Source of the DNA: an uncultured Pelagibacteraceae bacterium
Lineage (GTDB): Bacteria > Pseudomonadota > Alphaproteobacteria > Pelagibacterales > Pelagibacteraceae
NCBI GenBank assembly: GCA_902518185.1
Contig: CABYFG010000003.1
Location: 1 to 64,000, forward strand
DNA: 64,000 nucleotides
Direction: 5' to 3'
Shown: piece after piece, positions 35,953 through 49,178 of the stretch
Numbering within the stretch: position 1 is the stretch's first letter
Layout of the letters: the number at the start of each line of letters is the position of its first letter
Program-made: the position numbers and the translations under genes
Notes under the pieces: generated by a model
What the model was told of the DNA's origin: nothing
Database searches by the model: none
What the model saw: only the letters and a program-made list of their open reading frames with translations

Positions 35953-37293
35953 ATGATAAGAAAATTTTATTTAATACTTTTTTTTATTATACCGTTTAAC
36001 ACATGGGCTTTAATTGAAGTAGATATTACCAGAGGTAATTTAAATCCTCTGCCAATAGCCGTATCACCTTTATCTATAGATGAGGAATCAAGAAAAAAAT
36101 TTGAGAATATCCTTAAAAAAGAAAATATTGGTTCTGAAATTTCATCAGTAGTAGAAAAAAATTTAAAAACTTCTGGCCTTTTTAATCCTTTAAACAAAGA
36201 TGCTTTTCTACAAGCACCAGATATTGCTAATCTTAAACCGAGATTTGAAGATTGGAGTTTGATTAAAGCGCAAGCATTAATTACTGGAAAAGTAAATCTT
36301 GTAGATGAAAAGTTAAGAGTAGAATTTAGATTATGGGATGTTCTTGCTGGAAAGGAAATGATGGCTCTTGCTTTTACCACTGTACCAACAAACTGGAGAA
36401 GAGTTGGTCATATAATAACAGATAAAGTTTATGAAAGATTGACAGGAGAGAAAGGTTATTTCGACACAAGGATTATTTATGTAGCTGAAGAGGGACCAAA
36501 AACTAGAAGAATAAAACGGTTAGCAATTATGGATCAAGATGGTGCAAATAATAAATTTTTAACATTAGGAAATGAACTTGTTTTAACCCCACGGTTTAAT
36601 CCAACAAATCAAATGGTTACTTATCTTTCATATTTTAGAAATTTACCAAGAGTTTATCTTTTAGACATTGAAACCGGAATGCAAGAGGTGGTTGGTGATT
36701 TTCCTGGTATGACTTTCGCACCAAGGTTCTCTCCTGATGGAAAAAAAATTATAATGAGTTTTGCTAAGGATGGAAATTCTGATATTTATACGATGGATTT
36801 AGAAAATAGAATAGTTGAAAAAATAACAAATCACCCATCCATTGATACCTCTCCATCATATTCACCTGATGGACAATATATTTGCTTTAACTCTGATAGA
36901 AGTGGCTATCAACAGATTTACATAATGAAGAGTGACGGCACAAATGTTAAAAGAATTTCTTTTGGCAAAGGTTTGTATGGAACACCTGTTTGGTCACCTC
37001 GAGGAGATCTAATTGCTTTTACAAAACTTCATAAAGGAAAATTTTATATTGGTGTTATGAGAACTGATGGTAGCGGAGAGAGACTACTGACTGAAAATTT
37101 TTATCAAGAAGCTCCCTCTTGGTCACCTAACGGTAGGGTATTGATTTTTTATAGAGAAACTAAGACAGATGATAAGGGCAAGGGTTTTTCTGCCAAATTA
37201 TGGTCTATTGATTTAACAGGCTATAATGAGAGGCTAGTATCCACTGATACAGACGCATCAGACCCATCATGGTCATCTTTATTAAGTAATTAA
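35953..37293 (+). CDS. tolB: Tol-Pal system beta-propeller TolB
   Basis: Periplasmic protein of 446 residues with an N-terminal signal peptide (about residues 1-19, hydrophobic, ending NTWA). It has an N-terminal alpha/beta domain and a six-bladed propeller with repeats such as [35 protein letters not shown] and [13 protein letters not shown]. These SPDG repeats are typical of TolB. It interacts with Pal and TolA during envelope constriction. It follows tolA after 9 bases. Confidence 0.95.
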   Translation: MIRKFYLILFFIIPFNTWALIEVDITRGNLNPLPIAVSPLSIDEESRKKFENILKKENIGSEISSVVEKNLKTSGLFNPLNKDAFLQAPDIANLKPRFEDWSLIKAQALITGKVNLVDEKLRVEFRLWDVLAGKEMMALAFTTVPTNWRRVGHIITDKVYERLTGEKGYFDTRIIYVAEEGPKTRRIKRLAIMDQDGANNKFLTLGNELVLTPRFNPTNQMVTYLSYFRNLPRVYLLDIETGMQEVVGDFPGMTFAPRFSPDGKKIIMSFAKDGNSDIYTMDLENRIVEKITNHPSIDTSPSYSPDGQYICFNSDRSGYQQIYIMKSDGTNVKRISFGKGLYGTPVWSPRGDLIAFTKLHKGKFYIGVMRTDGSGERLLTENFYQEAPSWSPNGRVLIFYRETKTDDKGKGFSAKLWSIDLTGYNERLVSTDTDASDPSWSSLLSN

Positions 37294-37376
37294 TCAATAT
37301 TATCTTGATTTTTTTCTTGAAACATCTAATTAGTTGTGAAAAAGTTAATATTAAGAAATTTGATCAAGGAGCAATA

Positions 37377-37856
37377 ATGAAATTAAACAAAATTCTAAAA
37401 AATGCTTTTTTAATAGTTTTTGCAAGTATTGCACTATCCGCTTGTGCTACCCAAAAAAAAACAACAGGTCAAATGCAGGGGGACGTTTATACAGGAACAG
37501 ACACTGTTGAATATTTAGCCTCTGGCGTACCAGACAGAGTTTTCTTTGCAACAAATGAGTCAGTTTTAACAACCGCTTCAAGAGAAACACTTAGAAAACA
37601 AGCAGCATGGTTAAGAAAAAATTCTAGTATAACAATTGTACTTGAGGGACATGCTGATGAGAGAGGTACAAGGGAGTATAATTTAGCCCTAGGTGAGAGA
37701 AGAGCAAATGCTGCAAAAGATTATTTGATGACCTATGGTATTTCCTCAGACAGAATATCAGTGTTAAGTTACGGTAAAGAGAGACCAGTAGATTCTGGCT
37801 CAAACCCATTAGCGTGGTCAAAAAATAGAAGATCAGTAACAGTAAAAGCTAATTAA
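37377..37856 (+). CDS. pal: Peptidoglycan-associated lipoprotein Pal
   Basis: Outer-membrane lipoprotein that binds peptidoglycan through an OmpA-like domain. The track starts at 37305, but the ATG at 37377 has a Shine-Dalgarno AAGGA 6 bases before it and gives a proper lipoprotein signal ending LSAC (Cys23). The C-terminal domain has VFFATNESVLTTASRETLRKQAAWL, LEGHADERGTREYNLALGERRANAA and SYGKERPV, as in Pal. From this start it is 159 residues. A terminator follows. Confidence 0.95.
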   Translation: MKLNKILKNAFLIVFASIALSACATQKKTTGQMQGDVYTGTDTVEYLASGVPDRVFFATNESVLTTASRETLRKQAAWLRKNSSITIVLEGHADERGTREYNLALGERRANAAKDYLMTYGISSDRISVLSYGKERPVDSGSNPLAWSKNRRSVTVKAN

Positions 37857-37868
37857 TTATAAAATTTA

Positions 37869-37908
37869 AGACCCTTAATCAAAACTTATGATTTAGGGTC
37901 TTTTTTTT
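37869..37908 (+). terminator. Rho-independent terminator after pal
   Basis: Arms AGACCCTTAATCA and TGATTTAGGGTCT pair with one mismatch around a short loop, and a run of eight T (37901-37908) follows. This is the clearest intrinsic terminator in the window, and it separates tolQRAB-pal from cpoB. Confidence 0.88.
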
Positions 37909-37956
37909 GCCATCATTATAAACATAAGTTTAAATGTGAATTTACACACAAAAAAA

Positions 37957-38922
37957 ATGTATAAAAGAATCTTTCTAATATTCAATTTTTGTTTTTTCAT
38001 AAATTCAAGCGCTTTAACAGACAATCATAATATCTACGAAACGTTAGACAAGATACAAGAAGATATAAAAACTTTGGAGAAAGCTGTTTATTCTGGCACA
38101 ATTCAGTTTAGTAACCAAAATGAAAATTTAAATTTGAGTAATAACTCCGAAGACGTTCTTACAAGGCACTTATTAAAACTCTCAGAGATTGAAAATCAGT
38201 TTCAATTGCTTACTAATAGGTTTGAAGAAATAAATTTTAAACTAGACAAGTTATCAAATAGGTTGTCAAAGGTTCAAGCTGATAATCAAATTAGATTTCA
38301 AGATATTGAAAATGTATTATCGCTTAATTATAGTAAAAAAAAAGATATTAAAAATGAGGAGGCAGTTGTTTCACTTCCTGGCAGTTCACAACCACAAGAC
38401 TTAGGTTCAATCTCTTATAAGGACACAGAAACAAATGAATCAACTCAGAAAACACAATCTGTAGATACAACAGCTACTATAGTAACTGAAACTTTTGAAG
38501 CTGAAGAAAAAATTTTACCAGAGGACACTCCTGATAAACAATATGAATTTGCAACTAGCTTTTTAAAAATTGGAGACTATTCTACGGCTGAAAGAGCTTT
38601 TAGAGAATTTGTAAAGATAAATCCTGATCACACTCTAGCTGGTAATGCTCAATACTGGTATGCAGAAACTTTCAGGATAAGACAGCTTTATACAGATGCT
38701 GCTTCTGCTTATTTGGAAGGATATCAAAAATATCCTAAAGGTGAAAAAGCTCCTATAAATTTATTGAAGCTTGGTGTATCGATGGTTCAAATTGGAGAGA
38801 AGGATCAAGGTTGTAAAATGATAAATGGAGTTAAGGAGCAATATCCAAAAGCAAACCAATCGGTGATACAAAAAGCAAAATATGAGGCTCAAAAATTTGA
38901 GTGCAAAAATCAAAATTCCTAA
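37957..38922 (+). CDS. cpoB: Cell division coordinator CpoB (YbgF), Tol-Pal associated
   Basis: Periplasmic protein with a signal peptide, a coiled-coil N-terminal half (around residues 40-110) and a C-terminal TPR domain: YEFATSFLKIGDYSTAERAFREFVKINPDH, AQYWYAETF, and ASAYLEGYQKYPKGEKAPINLLKLG. The track uses a GTG at 37936, but the ATG at 37957 gives the cleaner signal sequence. The spacer after the pal terminator holds no clear promoter. Its end overlaps tilS by 41 bases, which is unusually long for this region. Confidence 0.88.
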   Translation: MYKRIFLIFNFCFFINSSALTDNHNIYETLDKIQEDIKTLEKAVYSGTIQFSNQNENLNLSNNSEDVLTRHLLKLSEIENQFQLLTNRFEEINFKLDKLSNRLSKVQADNQIRFQDIENVLSLNYSKKKDIKNEEAVVSLPGSSQPQDLGSISYKDTETNESTQKTQSVDTTATIVTETFEAEEKILPEDTPDKQYEFATSFLKIGDYSTAERAFREFVKINPDHTLAGNAQYWYAETFRIRQLYTDAASAYLEGYQKYPKGEKAPINLLKLGVSMVQIGEKDQGCKMINGVKEQYPKANQSVIQKAKYEAQKFECKNQNS

Positions 38923-39910
38923 TTTTTTAAATAAAAAACTTAAAATTAAAAAGATTAATCAAATTTATAAGCGATTTGAAAATACGTTAAATATAAATGA
39001 TAATTATATTGTTGCTGTATCAGGAGGACCTGACAGCATGGCATTAGCTTATTTATCAAAAATTTACTCTTTAAAAAAAAAACTTATTTCAAAATTTTTT
39101 GTTATAGATCATAAATTAAGGCTAAATTCGTCAAAAGAGGCGCAACTTGTAAAAAAAGTTTTGAAAAAAAATTTTATAAATGCAGAAATTCTAAAAATTC
39201 ATGGAAAAAAACCATTAAAAGGTATTCAATCATTTGCCAGAGATAAAAGATATAAATTATTATTTAAACAATGTGATAAATATTCAATTAATAATATTTT
39301 ACTTGGTCATCACTCAGGTGATTTAATAGAGAATTTTTTTATAAGATTAGCAAGAGGAAGTGGCTTAAAGGGTTTAATCTCTTTAGAAAAAACCAGCACG
39401 ATTGGAACAAAAAATTTAATAAGACCCTTATTCAATCAAAAAAAAGAGGATTTAATATTCATCTCAAGAAAAGTTTTTAATTTTTATATTGATGACCCGT
39501 CTAATGAGGACAAAACATTTTTAAGGATTAAAATAAGAAAATTTATAAAAGAGTTGAATAAAAACGGATTAGATGAACAAAAGCTTTTGCTGACATTAAA
39601 AAATCTAAGATTATCAGATAATGTAATAAATTTTTATGTAAAAAAGAATCTTGAAAAAAATACCTTTTTTATAAAAAAAGATAATAAACTAATATTAAAT
39701 CTAGATTTTTTTAGACAACCACACGAGATTATATTTAGATCTTTATCTGAGGCGGTTAAACTGGTTGGAAAAAAATACTATTTTGCGAGAGGCAGGAAAT
39801 TAGATAATGTTATTAATGATTTCTTCTATAAAAAATTCTTTAAAATTACACTTGGTGGCTGTATTATTGAGAAATTCAATCAAACTTTAGTAATCACAAA
39901 AGAACGTTAG
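38882..39910 (+). CDS. tilS: tRNA(Ile)-lysidine synthase
   Basis: Adds lysine to C34 of tRNA-Ile(CAT), so it reads AUA rather than AUG. The PP-loop IVAVSGGPDSMALAYLSK (47-52) is intact, with FFVIDHKLRLNS and the LGHHSGDLIENFFIRLARGSGLKGL block typical of TilS. Length, 342 residues, is normal. Overlap with cpoB by 41 bases makes the exact start uncertain. The gene ends in an inverted repeat. Confidence 0.93.
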   Translation: MRLKNLSAKIKIPNFLNKKLKIKKINQIYKRFENTLNINDNYIVAVSGGPDSMALAYLSKIYSLKKKLISKFFVIDHKLRLNSSKEAQLVKKVLKKNFINAEILKIHGKKPLKGIQSFARDKRYKLLFKQCDKYSINNILLGHHSGDLIENFFIRLARGSGLKGLISLEKTSTIGTKNLIRPLFNQKKEDLIFISRKVFNFYIDDPSNEDKTFLRIKIRKFIKELNKNGLDEQKLLLTLKNLRLSDNVINFYVKKNLEKNTFFIKKDNKLILNLDFFRQPHEIIFRSLSEAVKLVGKKYYFARGRKLDNVINDFFYKKFFKITLGGCIIEKFNQTLVITKER

Positions 39911-39930
39911 ATTATTGCGACATAATCTAA
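39907..39930. repeat. 9-bp perfect inverted repeat at the tilS end, upstream of ftsH
   Basis: TTAGATTAT and ATAATCTAA flank the loop TGCGAC, and the left arm includes the tilS stop codon. No T-run follows, so it is not a normal terminator. It lies 45 bases before the ftsH ATG and might be an RNA hairpin or an operator. Confidence 0.5.
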
Positions 39931-39974
39931 TATTGTCTATTGTTTATTTTGAATTAATTCTTATTTTATAAGTT

Positions 39975-41876
39975 ATGAATTTTAAAAATTTAGCTATGTG
40001 GGCAATTATAGTTTTTTTAACTATAGGTCTATACAATATGTTCAAGAATCCACAATCCAACATCAGCGGAGGTAACAAAATCATATTTTCAGATTTTTTA
40101 ACATCTGTAGATAACGGAGAGGTTCTGAAGGTAGAAATCCAAGGAAACAATATTAAAGGAGTTTATTCTAATGGAAAAAACTTTACCACTTATTCACCTA
40201 ATGATCCAAACTTGATCGAAAAACTTTCTGAAAAAGGTGTCAGTATCTCAGCAGCTCCTATTGAAGAAAAAATGCCTTCATTGTTTGGTGTCTTACTTTC
40301 ATGGTTTCCGATGTTATTATTAATAGCAGTATGGATTTTCTTTATGAGACAGATGCAAGGTGGCAAAGGTGGAGCGATGGGCTTTGGAAGATCTAAAGCA
40401 AAAATGATGAATGAAATGAAAGGCAAAGTAACCTTTAATGATGTTGCAGGTGTTGAAGAGGCTAAGGAGGAAGTTGAAGAAATTGTTGAGTTTTTAAAAG
40501 ATCCAAAAAAATTTAGTAGGTTAGGTGGAAAAATACCTAGAGGAGCACTTCTTGTAGGTCCTCCAGGTACTGGAAAAACTTTATTAGCTAGAGCAATTGC
40601 TGGTGAAGCAGGCGTTCCTTTCTTTACTATCTCAGGATCAGATTTTGTAGAAATGTTTGTTGGTGTCGGAGCCTCAAGAGTGAGAGATATGTTTGATCAA
40701 GGAAAAAAAAATTCGCCTTGTATAATATTTATTGATGAAATTGATGCTGTTGGAAGAAGTCGAGGAGCAGGCTTAGGAGGTGGTAACGACGAAAGAGAAC
40801 AAACTCTAAATCAGCTTCTCGTTGAGATGGATGGCTTTGATACTAACGAAGGTGTCATTATAATCGCAGCAACAAATAGACCTGATGTTCTTGATCCTGC
40901 ATTATTAAGACCAGGGAGATTTGATAGACAAGTTGTAGTTTCTAATCCAGACATAATTGGAAGAGAAAAAATTTTAAAAGTTCATGTTAAAAAGATTAAG
41001 ATTGCTCCTGATGTAAATTTGAGAACTATTGCGAGAGGAACTCCCGGATTTTCAGGTGCCGATCTAGCCAATTTAGTAAATGAGTCTGCATTATTAGCGG
41101 CTAGAAAAAATAAAAGAATTGTTACTTTAAACGAATTTGAAGAAGCAAAGGATAAAGTAATGATGGGAGCTGAAAGACGATCAATGGTTATGACTGAAGA
41201 TGAGAAGAAATTGACAGCGTATCATGAAGGTGGTCATGCATTAGTTTCATTTAACATGCCTAGTTATGACCCAATACATAAAGCAACAATTATACCAAGA
41301 GGTCGAGCTTTAGGAATGGTAATGAATTTACCTGAGAGAGACAAACATGGTCATTCAATAAAATATTTGAAAGCAAGATTAGCAGTCTGTTTTGGTGGAA
41401 GAGTGGCAGAGGAAGTAATTTTTGGAAAAGATAATATTTCTACAGGTGCAGGTGGAGGAAATGGTTCAGATATAAATCAAGCAACTCAACTTGCAAGAGC
41501 CATGGTTACAAAATACGGGATGAGTGAAGAAATGGGCCCAGTTGAATATGGTGAAAATCAAGAAGAAGTTTTCTTAGGAAGATCTGTGACTCAAACACAA
41601 TCAGTTTCAGAGGAAGTGGCTCAAAAGATAGATAAAGAAATCAGAAAATTAGTTGATGAGGGATATAATAAAGCTAGGGAAATATTAACTGAAAAAATTG
41701 ATGATTTACATAAAATTGCAAAAGCTCTTATGACATATGAAACCTTAACAGGTGAAGAAATAGAAAATATAATTACTAAAAATATATACCCAGCTGATAA
41801 ACAAGATCTGAAAGTTGATGATGATAAGAGCTCTGCTTTAGGAGCCATGGGACTTAAACCTAAAATTGTTCATTAA
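39975..41876 (+). CDS. ftsH: ATP-dependent zinc metalloprotease FtsH
   Basis: Membrane-bound AAA+ protease that degrades misfolded membrane proteins and short-lived regulators, RpoH among them in E. coli. It has two N-terminal membrane helices (about residues 4-20 and 97-116), Walker A GPPGTGKT at 195-202, Walker B and [29 protein letters not shown], and the zinc motif HEGGH at 417-421. Length, 633 residues, is standard. It follows tilS, as in many Proteobacteria, and is followed by folP after 5 bases. Confidence 0.97.
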   Translation: MNFKNLAMWAIIVFLTIGLYNMFKNPQSNISGGNKIIFSDFLTSVDNGEVLKVEIQGNNIKGVYSNGKNFTTYSPNDPNLIEKLSEKGVSISAAPIEEKMPSLFGVLLSWFPMLLLIAVWIFFMRQMQGGKGGAMGFGRSKAKMMNEMKGKVTFNDVAGVEEAKEEVEEIVEFLKDPKKFSRLGGKIPRGALLVGPPGTGKTLLARAIAGEAGVPFFTISGSDFVEMFVGVGASRVRDMFDQGKKNSPCIIFIDEIDAVGRSRGAGLGGGNDEREQTLNQLLVEMDGFDTNEGVIIIAATNRPDVLDPALLRPGRFDRQVVVSNPDIIGREKILKVHVKKIKIAPDVNLRTIARGTPGFSGADLANLVNESALLAARKNKRIVTLNEFEEAKDKVMMGAERRSMVMTEDEKKLTAYHEGGHALVSFNMPSYDPIHKATIIPRGRALGMVMNLPERDKHGHSIKYLKARLAVCFGGRVAEEVIFGKDNISTGAGGGNGSDINQATQLARAMVTKYGMSEEMGPVEYGENQEEVFLGRSVTQTQSVSEEVAQKIDKEIRKLVDEGYNKAREILTEKIDDLHKIAKALMTYETLTGEEIENIITKNIYPADKQDLKVDDDKSSALGAMGLKPKIVH

Positions 41877-41881
41877 TCTTA

Positions 41882-42937
41882 ATGTTAAGACATTACACAA
41901 GATTGTGTAATTTCTACTATGGAAATAGCTCAAAAAAATTAGTTAATAAAAATAAAACTATACCGCTTAACGGAATCAAAGAAATTTCATTTGATCAAAT
42001 AGAGATAATAACTAGAAATTCTAAAAAAAAGATATTTGTTAATCAAATAAAATATTTGCCTAAATTAATTAGGAGAAAAATTAATTCTGATTTAAGGAAA
42101 ATTAAATCAAAAAAAAAAAATTTTTCAAATTTAAATTTTAGTAAAATACCTAATATTATGGGTGTCTTAAACTTGACACCTGATAGTTTCTCAGATGGTG
42201 GGAAATTTAATTCAAAAAAAAAAGGAATTAATCATGCGATTGATTTAATTAATAGTGGTGCAAATTTGATTGATGTTGGTGGTGAGTCGACACGTCCAGG
42301 ATCAAAAGTAATTAAAGAAAATTTAGAATGGCAAAGAATTAATAAAATTTTAAAATCATTAATCAAAAAAAGAATACCGATTTCTTTAGATACTAGAAAG
42401 TCTCAAATAATGAGTAAAGGAATAAATTTAGGCGTCAAATTGATTAATGATGTTTCAGGACTAGAATTTGATGTTGAAACTTTAAATATATTAAAAAAAT
42501 ACAAAGTGCCATTTGTAATTCAGCATTCACAAGGAACTCCAGATAAAATGCAAAAAAACCCGAGGTATAAAAATGAATTACTAGACATATATGATTTTTT
42601 TGAAAAAAAAATAAAACTTTTAAGATCGAAGGGTATTAAACATGATAAAATTATTCTAGATCCTGGTATAGGTTTTGGAAAAAATTTGAAACATAATATG
42701 AGTTTGATACGCAATATTTCTGTTTTCCATTCTCTTGGTTTTCCTATACTTGTAGGCAGTTCAAGAAAAAGATTTATTAAGGAGTTATCTGGAAAAAATG
42801 ATAGTAAATTAAGAAATGGGGGAACAATTGCATCATCAATATATCTTATGATGCAAGGCGTCCAAATTTTAAGAATTCATGATGTTAATGAAACAATACA
42901 AGGCTTAAAGATCTTTAAGAATATAATAAATAATTAA
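41882..42937 (+). CDS. folP: Dihydropteroate synthase
   Basis: Condenses dihydropterin pyrophosphate with p-aminobenzoate for folate. The TIM-barrel core begins with IMGVLNLTPDSFSDGGKF (near residue 92), with GANLIDVGGESTRPGS, ISLDTRKS, NDVSGLEFD, ILDPGIGFGKN and PILVGSSRKRFI. Total length is 351 residues, because about 90 basic, AT-coded residues precede the core. Such an extension also occurs in other Alphaproteobacteria. The gene includes a 12-A run at 42109-42120, a likely slippage site. It overlaps glmM by one base. Confidence 0.95.
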   Translation: MLRHYTRLCNFYYGNSSKKLVNKNKTIPLNGIKEISFDQIEIITRNSKKKIFVNQIKYLPKLIRRKINSDLRKIKSKKKNFSNLNFSKIPNIMGVLNLTPDSFSDGGKFNSKKKGINHAIDLINSGANLIDVGGESTRPGSKVIKENLEWQRINKILKSLIKKRIPISLDTRKSQIMSKGINLGVKLINDVSGLEFDVETLNILKKYKVPFVIQHSQGTPDKMQKNPRYKNELLDIYDFFEKKIKLLRSKGIKHDKIILDPGIGFGKNLKHNMSLIRNISVFHSLGFPILVGSSRKRFIKELSGKNDSKLRNGGTIASSIYLMMQGVQILRIHDVNETIQGLKIFKNIINN

Positions 42938-44268
42938 TGACAAAAAAATATTTTGGTACTGATGGTATTAGGGGGGCTATCAATAGTGATAATATTAATG
43001 GAGATATGTTTTTCAAATTTGGTTTAGCGAGCGGAACATATTTTAAATCTCAAAAAAAAAAGAGACAAACTGCAATAATAGCAAAAGATACAAGATTATC
43101 TGGATACACTTTAGAACCAGCACTTGTATCAGGATTGGCATCAGCAGGCATGCATGTATATACTCTAGGACCTTTACCCACAAATGGATTAGCGATGCTC
43201 ACAAAAGCTATGAGGGCAAATATGGGAATTATGATTACAGCTTCTCATAATCCTCATAATGACAATGGACTAAAACTATTTGGACCTGATGGCATGAAAC
43301 TATCAGATAAAATAGAAAAAAAAATTGAAAGTTTAATAGATAAAAAAATTATCAAAAATCTCTCAAAACCAGAGAAATTAGGTAGAGTAAAAAGATTAGA
43401 GACGGGCACAAATGATTACATCAAAATATTAAAAAAAAATTTTACTAAAAAATTTAATTTAAGAGGGCTTAGAATTGTAATTGATTGTGCAAATGGAGCA
43501 GGTTACAAAGCTGGACCAGAATTATTAAAATCATTAGGAGCTGAGGTGATTGCAATAGGAGTTAATCCTAATGGACTAAATATTAACAAAAATTGTGGGT
43601 CTACATTTCCTGAAAAGATAAAATCTGCAGTAAAAAAGTATAAGGCGCATATAGGTATTTCACTAGATGGTGATGCAGATAGGATAATTATGTGTGATGA
43701 AAAAAGTAATATTATAGATGGTGACCAAATTATTGCTGCATTAGCAACACGGTGGAAGAAAAAAAAAATGTTAAAAGGTGGAGTTGTTGGTACATTAATG
43801 TCCAATTATGGCCTTGAAAAGTATTTCAAAAAAAAAAGAATAAAATTTATACGTGCTAATGTTGGTGATAGATACGTAAAAGAGGTAATGCAAAAAAAAA
43901 AGTTTAATCTAGGTGGAGAACAATCAGGACATATTATTCTAGGTAAATTTGCAACTACAGGAGATGGTTTACTTGTAGCCCTAGAGTCTTTATTTGCTCT
44001 TAGAAAAGGAAAAAGAGCCAGTGAATTTTTTGAAAAATTTAAGAAAACGCCACAATTACTAAAAAATATTGAAGTGAAAAATAAAGATATAATCAATAAA
44101 CCAGAAGTTAAGAAATCTATTAGGTTAGCTTCAAAATTAATAAGAGGTAGTGGTAGAATTCTTGTAAGAAAATCGGGAACAGAGTCAAAAATAAGAATTA
44201 TGGGAGAAAGTGAAAATAAAAGACTCCTTGTAAAATGTGTTAATATTATTTTGAAAAAAATTAAATAA
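42937..44268 (+). CDS. glmM: Phosphoglucosamine mutase
   Basis: Interconverts glucosamine-6-P and glucosamine-1-P for UDP-GlcNAc, peptidoglycan and lipid A. It shows KYFGTDGIRG at the start, the phosphoserine loop TASHNPHNDNG (Ser103), the metal loop SLDGDADRIIMCD, GGEQSGHIIL, and VRKSGTESKIRIMGE. Length, 443 residues, is typical. It follows folP with 1-base overlap, and the folP-glmM pair is conserved in many bacteria. Confidence 0.97.
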   Translation: MTKKYFGTDGIRGAINSDNINGDMFFKFGLASGTYFKSQKKKRQTAIIAKDTRLSGYTLEPALVSGLASAGMHVYTLGPLPTNGLAMLTKAMRANMGIMITASHNPHNDNGLKLFGPDGMKLSDKIEKKIESLIDKKIIKNLSKPEKLGRVKRLETGTNDYIKILKKNFTKKFNLRGLRIVIDCANGAGYKAGPELLKSLGAEVIAIGVNPNGLNINKNCGSTFPEKIKSAVKKYKAHIGISLDGDADRIIMCDEKSNIIDGDQIIAALATRWKKKKMLKGGVVGTLMSNYGLEKYFKKKRIKFIRANVGDRYVKEVMQKKKFNLGGEQSGHIILGKFATTGDGLLVALESLFALRKGKRASEFFEKFKKTPQLLKNIEVKNKDIINKPEVKKSIRLASKLIRGSGRILVRKSGTESKIRIMGESENKRLLVKCVNIILKKIK

Positions 44269-44269
44269 T

Positions 44270-47264
<2,995 letters not shown>

Positions 47265-47304
47265 AGTCAGTTTATCTAATTAATATTAAAAATTTTTCAA
47301 TGTT

Positions 47305-48285
47305 TTATTTACCTATATTTCTGAGTGTTTTTAGTATTTTTTCAAGTTCATTTGGTAAAATTGAATTAAAAATCATCTGCTTATTTTTTTTTGGATGTAT
47401 AAAGCCCAATGTTTTAGCGTGCAGAAATTGTCTGTTTAATTTTGTTAAAATTTTTTCTAATGATGGTTCAATATCTTTAAGTTTTTTAAACTTTTTTTTA
47501 TATTTATCATCGCCAACTATACTGTTACCTAAATAATTCATGTGAACTCTTATTTGATGAGTCCGGCCTGTTTCTAATTTACACTCTAATAAACTAAAAG
47601 TTGGAATATTTTTATTTTCAAAAATTTCTAAAGTTTTGTAATTTGTAATTGCTTTTTTTCCTTTACTGCTACTAACTTCCATCATTTGTCTATTTTTTGA
47701 GCTTCTTGTAATAAAGGTTTCTATTTTACCTTTAGACGGTCTAATCTTACCCCAGATTAATAATTGGTAAACTCTTTGGATTGTATGTTTATTAAACTGA
47801 TTAGAGAGGTGTTCGTGAGTTTGATTATTTTTTGCGATAACAATTAACCCAGATGTGTTTTTATCAATTCTATGTACTATTCCAGGTCTTAGTTCGCCTC
47901 CAATATTAGAAAAAGAATTTTTACTATAATTCATAAGTGCATTTACGATTGTATTATCAAAATTTCCTGCACCTGGATGCATTACAATTCCAGATGGTTT
48001 GTTTAAAACAATTAAATCTTTATCTTCAAATATTATATCTAAATTAAACTTGTAAGGTTTTAAGGAAGCTTTTTTTGGTTCTGGTACGACCAATTTTACT
48101 TCATCATTAAAAAAAATTTTTTTGGACGGATCAGTTATTACTTTATTATTTATTTTTAACTTTTTATCTAGAATAAGATTCTTTATTCTTGTTCGACTAA
48201 TAATATCCTCTCTCTTTTTAATGAAAATATCAACACGGAGATTATTTTCGGTCTTATCAACTGTTAAATTTATTTTTTTTTTCAT
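47305..48285 (-). CDS. rluD: 23S rRNA pseudouridine synthase RluD
   Basis: Pseudouridine synthase of the RluA family. It has an N-terminal S4 RNA-binding domain (about residues 17-65) and the catalytic domain with NKPSGIVMHPGAGN, then GIVHRIDKNTSGLIVIAKN, where Asp141 is the nucleophile. RTHQIRVHMNYLGNSIVGDDKY lies near the end. Length, 326 residues, is normal. Its start is 23 bases from the divergent tRNA-Arg gene. The rluD-rpoH pair is common in Alphaproteobacteria. Confidence 0.93.
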   Translation of the reverse strand: MKKKINLTVDKTENNLRVDIFIKKREDIISRTRIKNLILDKKLKINNKVITDPSKKIFFNDEVKLVVPEPKKASLKPYKFNLDIIFEDKDLIVLNKPSGIVMHPGAGNFDNTIVNALMNYSKNSFSNIGGELRPGIVHRIDKNTSGLIVIAKNNQTHEHLSNQFNKHTIQRVYQLLIWGKIRPSKGKIETFITRSSKNRQMMEVSSSKGKKAITNYKTLEIFENKNIPTFSLLECKLETGRTHQIRVHMNYLGNSIVGDDKYKKKFKKLKDIEPSLEKILTKLNRQFLHAKTLGFIHPKKNKQMIFNSILPNELEKILKTLRNIGK

Positions 48286-48308
48286 AAAATGATATATTAA
48301 TGTAATAT

Positions 48309-48385
48309 GCGCTTGTAGCTCAACTGGATAGAGCGCCTGACTTCGGATCAGGAGGTTCTGGGTTCGACTCCTAGCAGGCGCACCA
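48309..48385 (+). tRNA. tRNA-Arg (TCG)
   Basis: A 77-base cloverleaf with acceptor GCGCTTG/CAGGCGC (including a T:G pair), D arm, anticodon stem CCTGA/TCAGG with loop CTTCGGA (anticodon TCG), T loop TTCGACT, and encoded CCA. It reads away from rluD and ends next to the convergent ABC permease gene, one base before its stop codon. Confidence 0.95.
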
Positions 48386-48386
48386 A

Positions 48387-49178
48387 TTATTCACCCATAT
48401 TTATTAATGTTCCTTTTATCCGTGCTCTTAAAAAAGAAAGATAAAATAGTCCTATTCCAAAAATTAAATAAACTAAATTTAATAAATAAGCTTGTTTTAT
48501 ATTTTCATAATTTACCATACCATTTATCAAAATATTTCTGGTTTCATCAAAAATGTAAACTAATGGTAAACCTTTTGCAATTATTTGGAAAAATTCAGGA
48601 AGAATTTCTATTGGGTAGTAGATACAGCCTAATGGAGCAAGTAAAAATAATGATGACCAGGCTATATTCTCAAAAGAGGGTCCAAATCTCATTAAACCTG
48701 AGCTCACTAATAAACCTAGTGTAATGCCAAACACGTATAAACTTAAAAATAATATAAATAGTGGAAAACCTAATTTTAAAATTGAAACTCCAAATAATGG
48801 AGATGTTAAAATAATTGCGGGCACTAGACCAATTAATGTCCTTATCAAAGCAGTGAAAATTAAAGATATAATTATCTCTTTAAGCTTCAAAGGCGCAATA
48901 AATAAATTCGTAAAATTTCTACTCCAGATTTCCTCTAAAAAAAGCATATTAAAACTTATGCTAGATCTAAAAAGGATGTCATAAAGTATTGCACATGTAA
49001 GAATTATTCCGAGTGTATTATTGTAATAATCACTATAAATTGAAAAAAATTTTGAGATAAAACCCCAAAGAATAATTTGTATTGTTGGCCAATATATTAA
49101 ATCCAAAACTCTTGGCAAAGAACTTTTGATCAGATAAAAATGTCTTAAATATAGACCATACATTTTATTTAGATTCAT
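48387..49178 (-). CDS. ABC-2 type exporter permease
   Basis: Membrane component of an ABC exporter. The 263-residue protein has about six hydrophobic helices and an N-terminal cytoplasmic stretch, with PLGCIYYPIEILPEFFQIIAKGLPLVYIFDETRNILING matching the conserved end region of ABC-2 permeases such as NodJ and DrrB. It overlaps its ATPase gene by 4 bases. Substrate (drug, lipid or polysaccharide) is unknown. Confidence 0.85.
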   Translation of the reverse strand: MNLNKMYGLYLRHFYLIKSSLPRVLDLIYWPTIQIILWGFISKFFSIYSDYYNNTLGIILTCAILYDILFRSSISFNMLFLEEIWSRNFTNLFIAPLKLKEIIISLIFTALIRTLIGLVPAIILTSPLFGVSILKLGFPLFILFLSLYVFGITLGLLVSSGLMRFGPSFENIAWSSLFLLAPLGCIYYPIEILPEFFQIIAKGLPLVYIFDETRNILINGMVNYENIKQAYLLNLVYLIFGIGLFYLSFLRARIKGTLINMGE

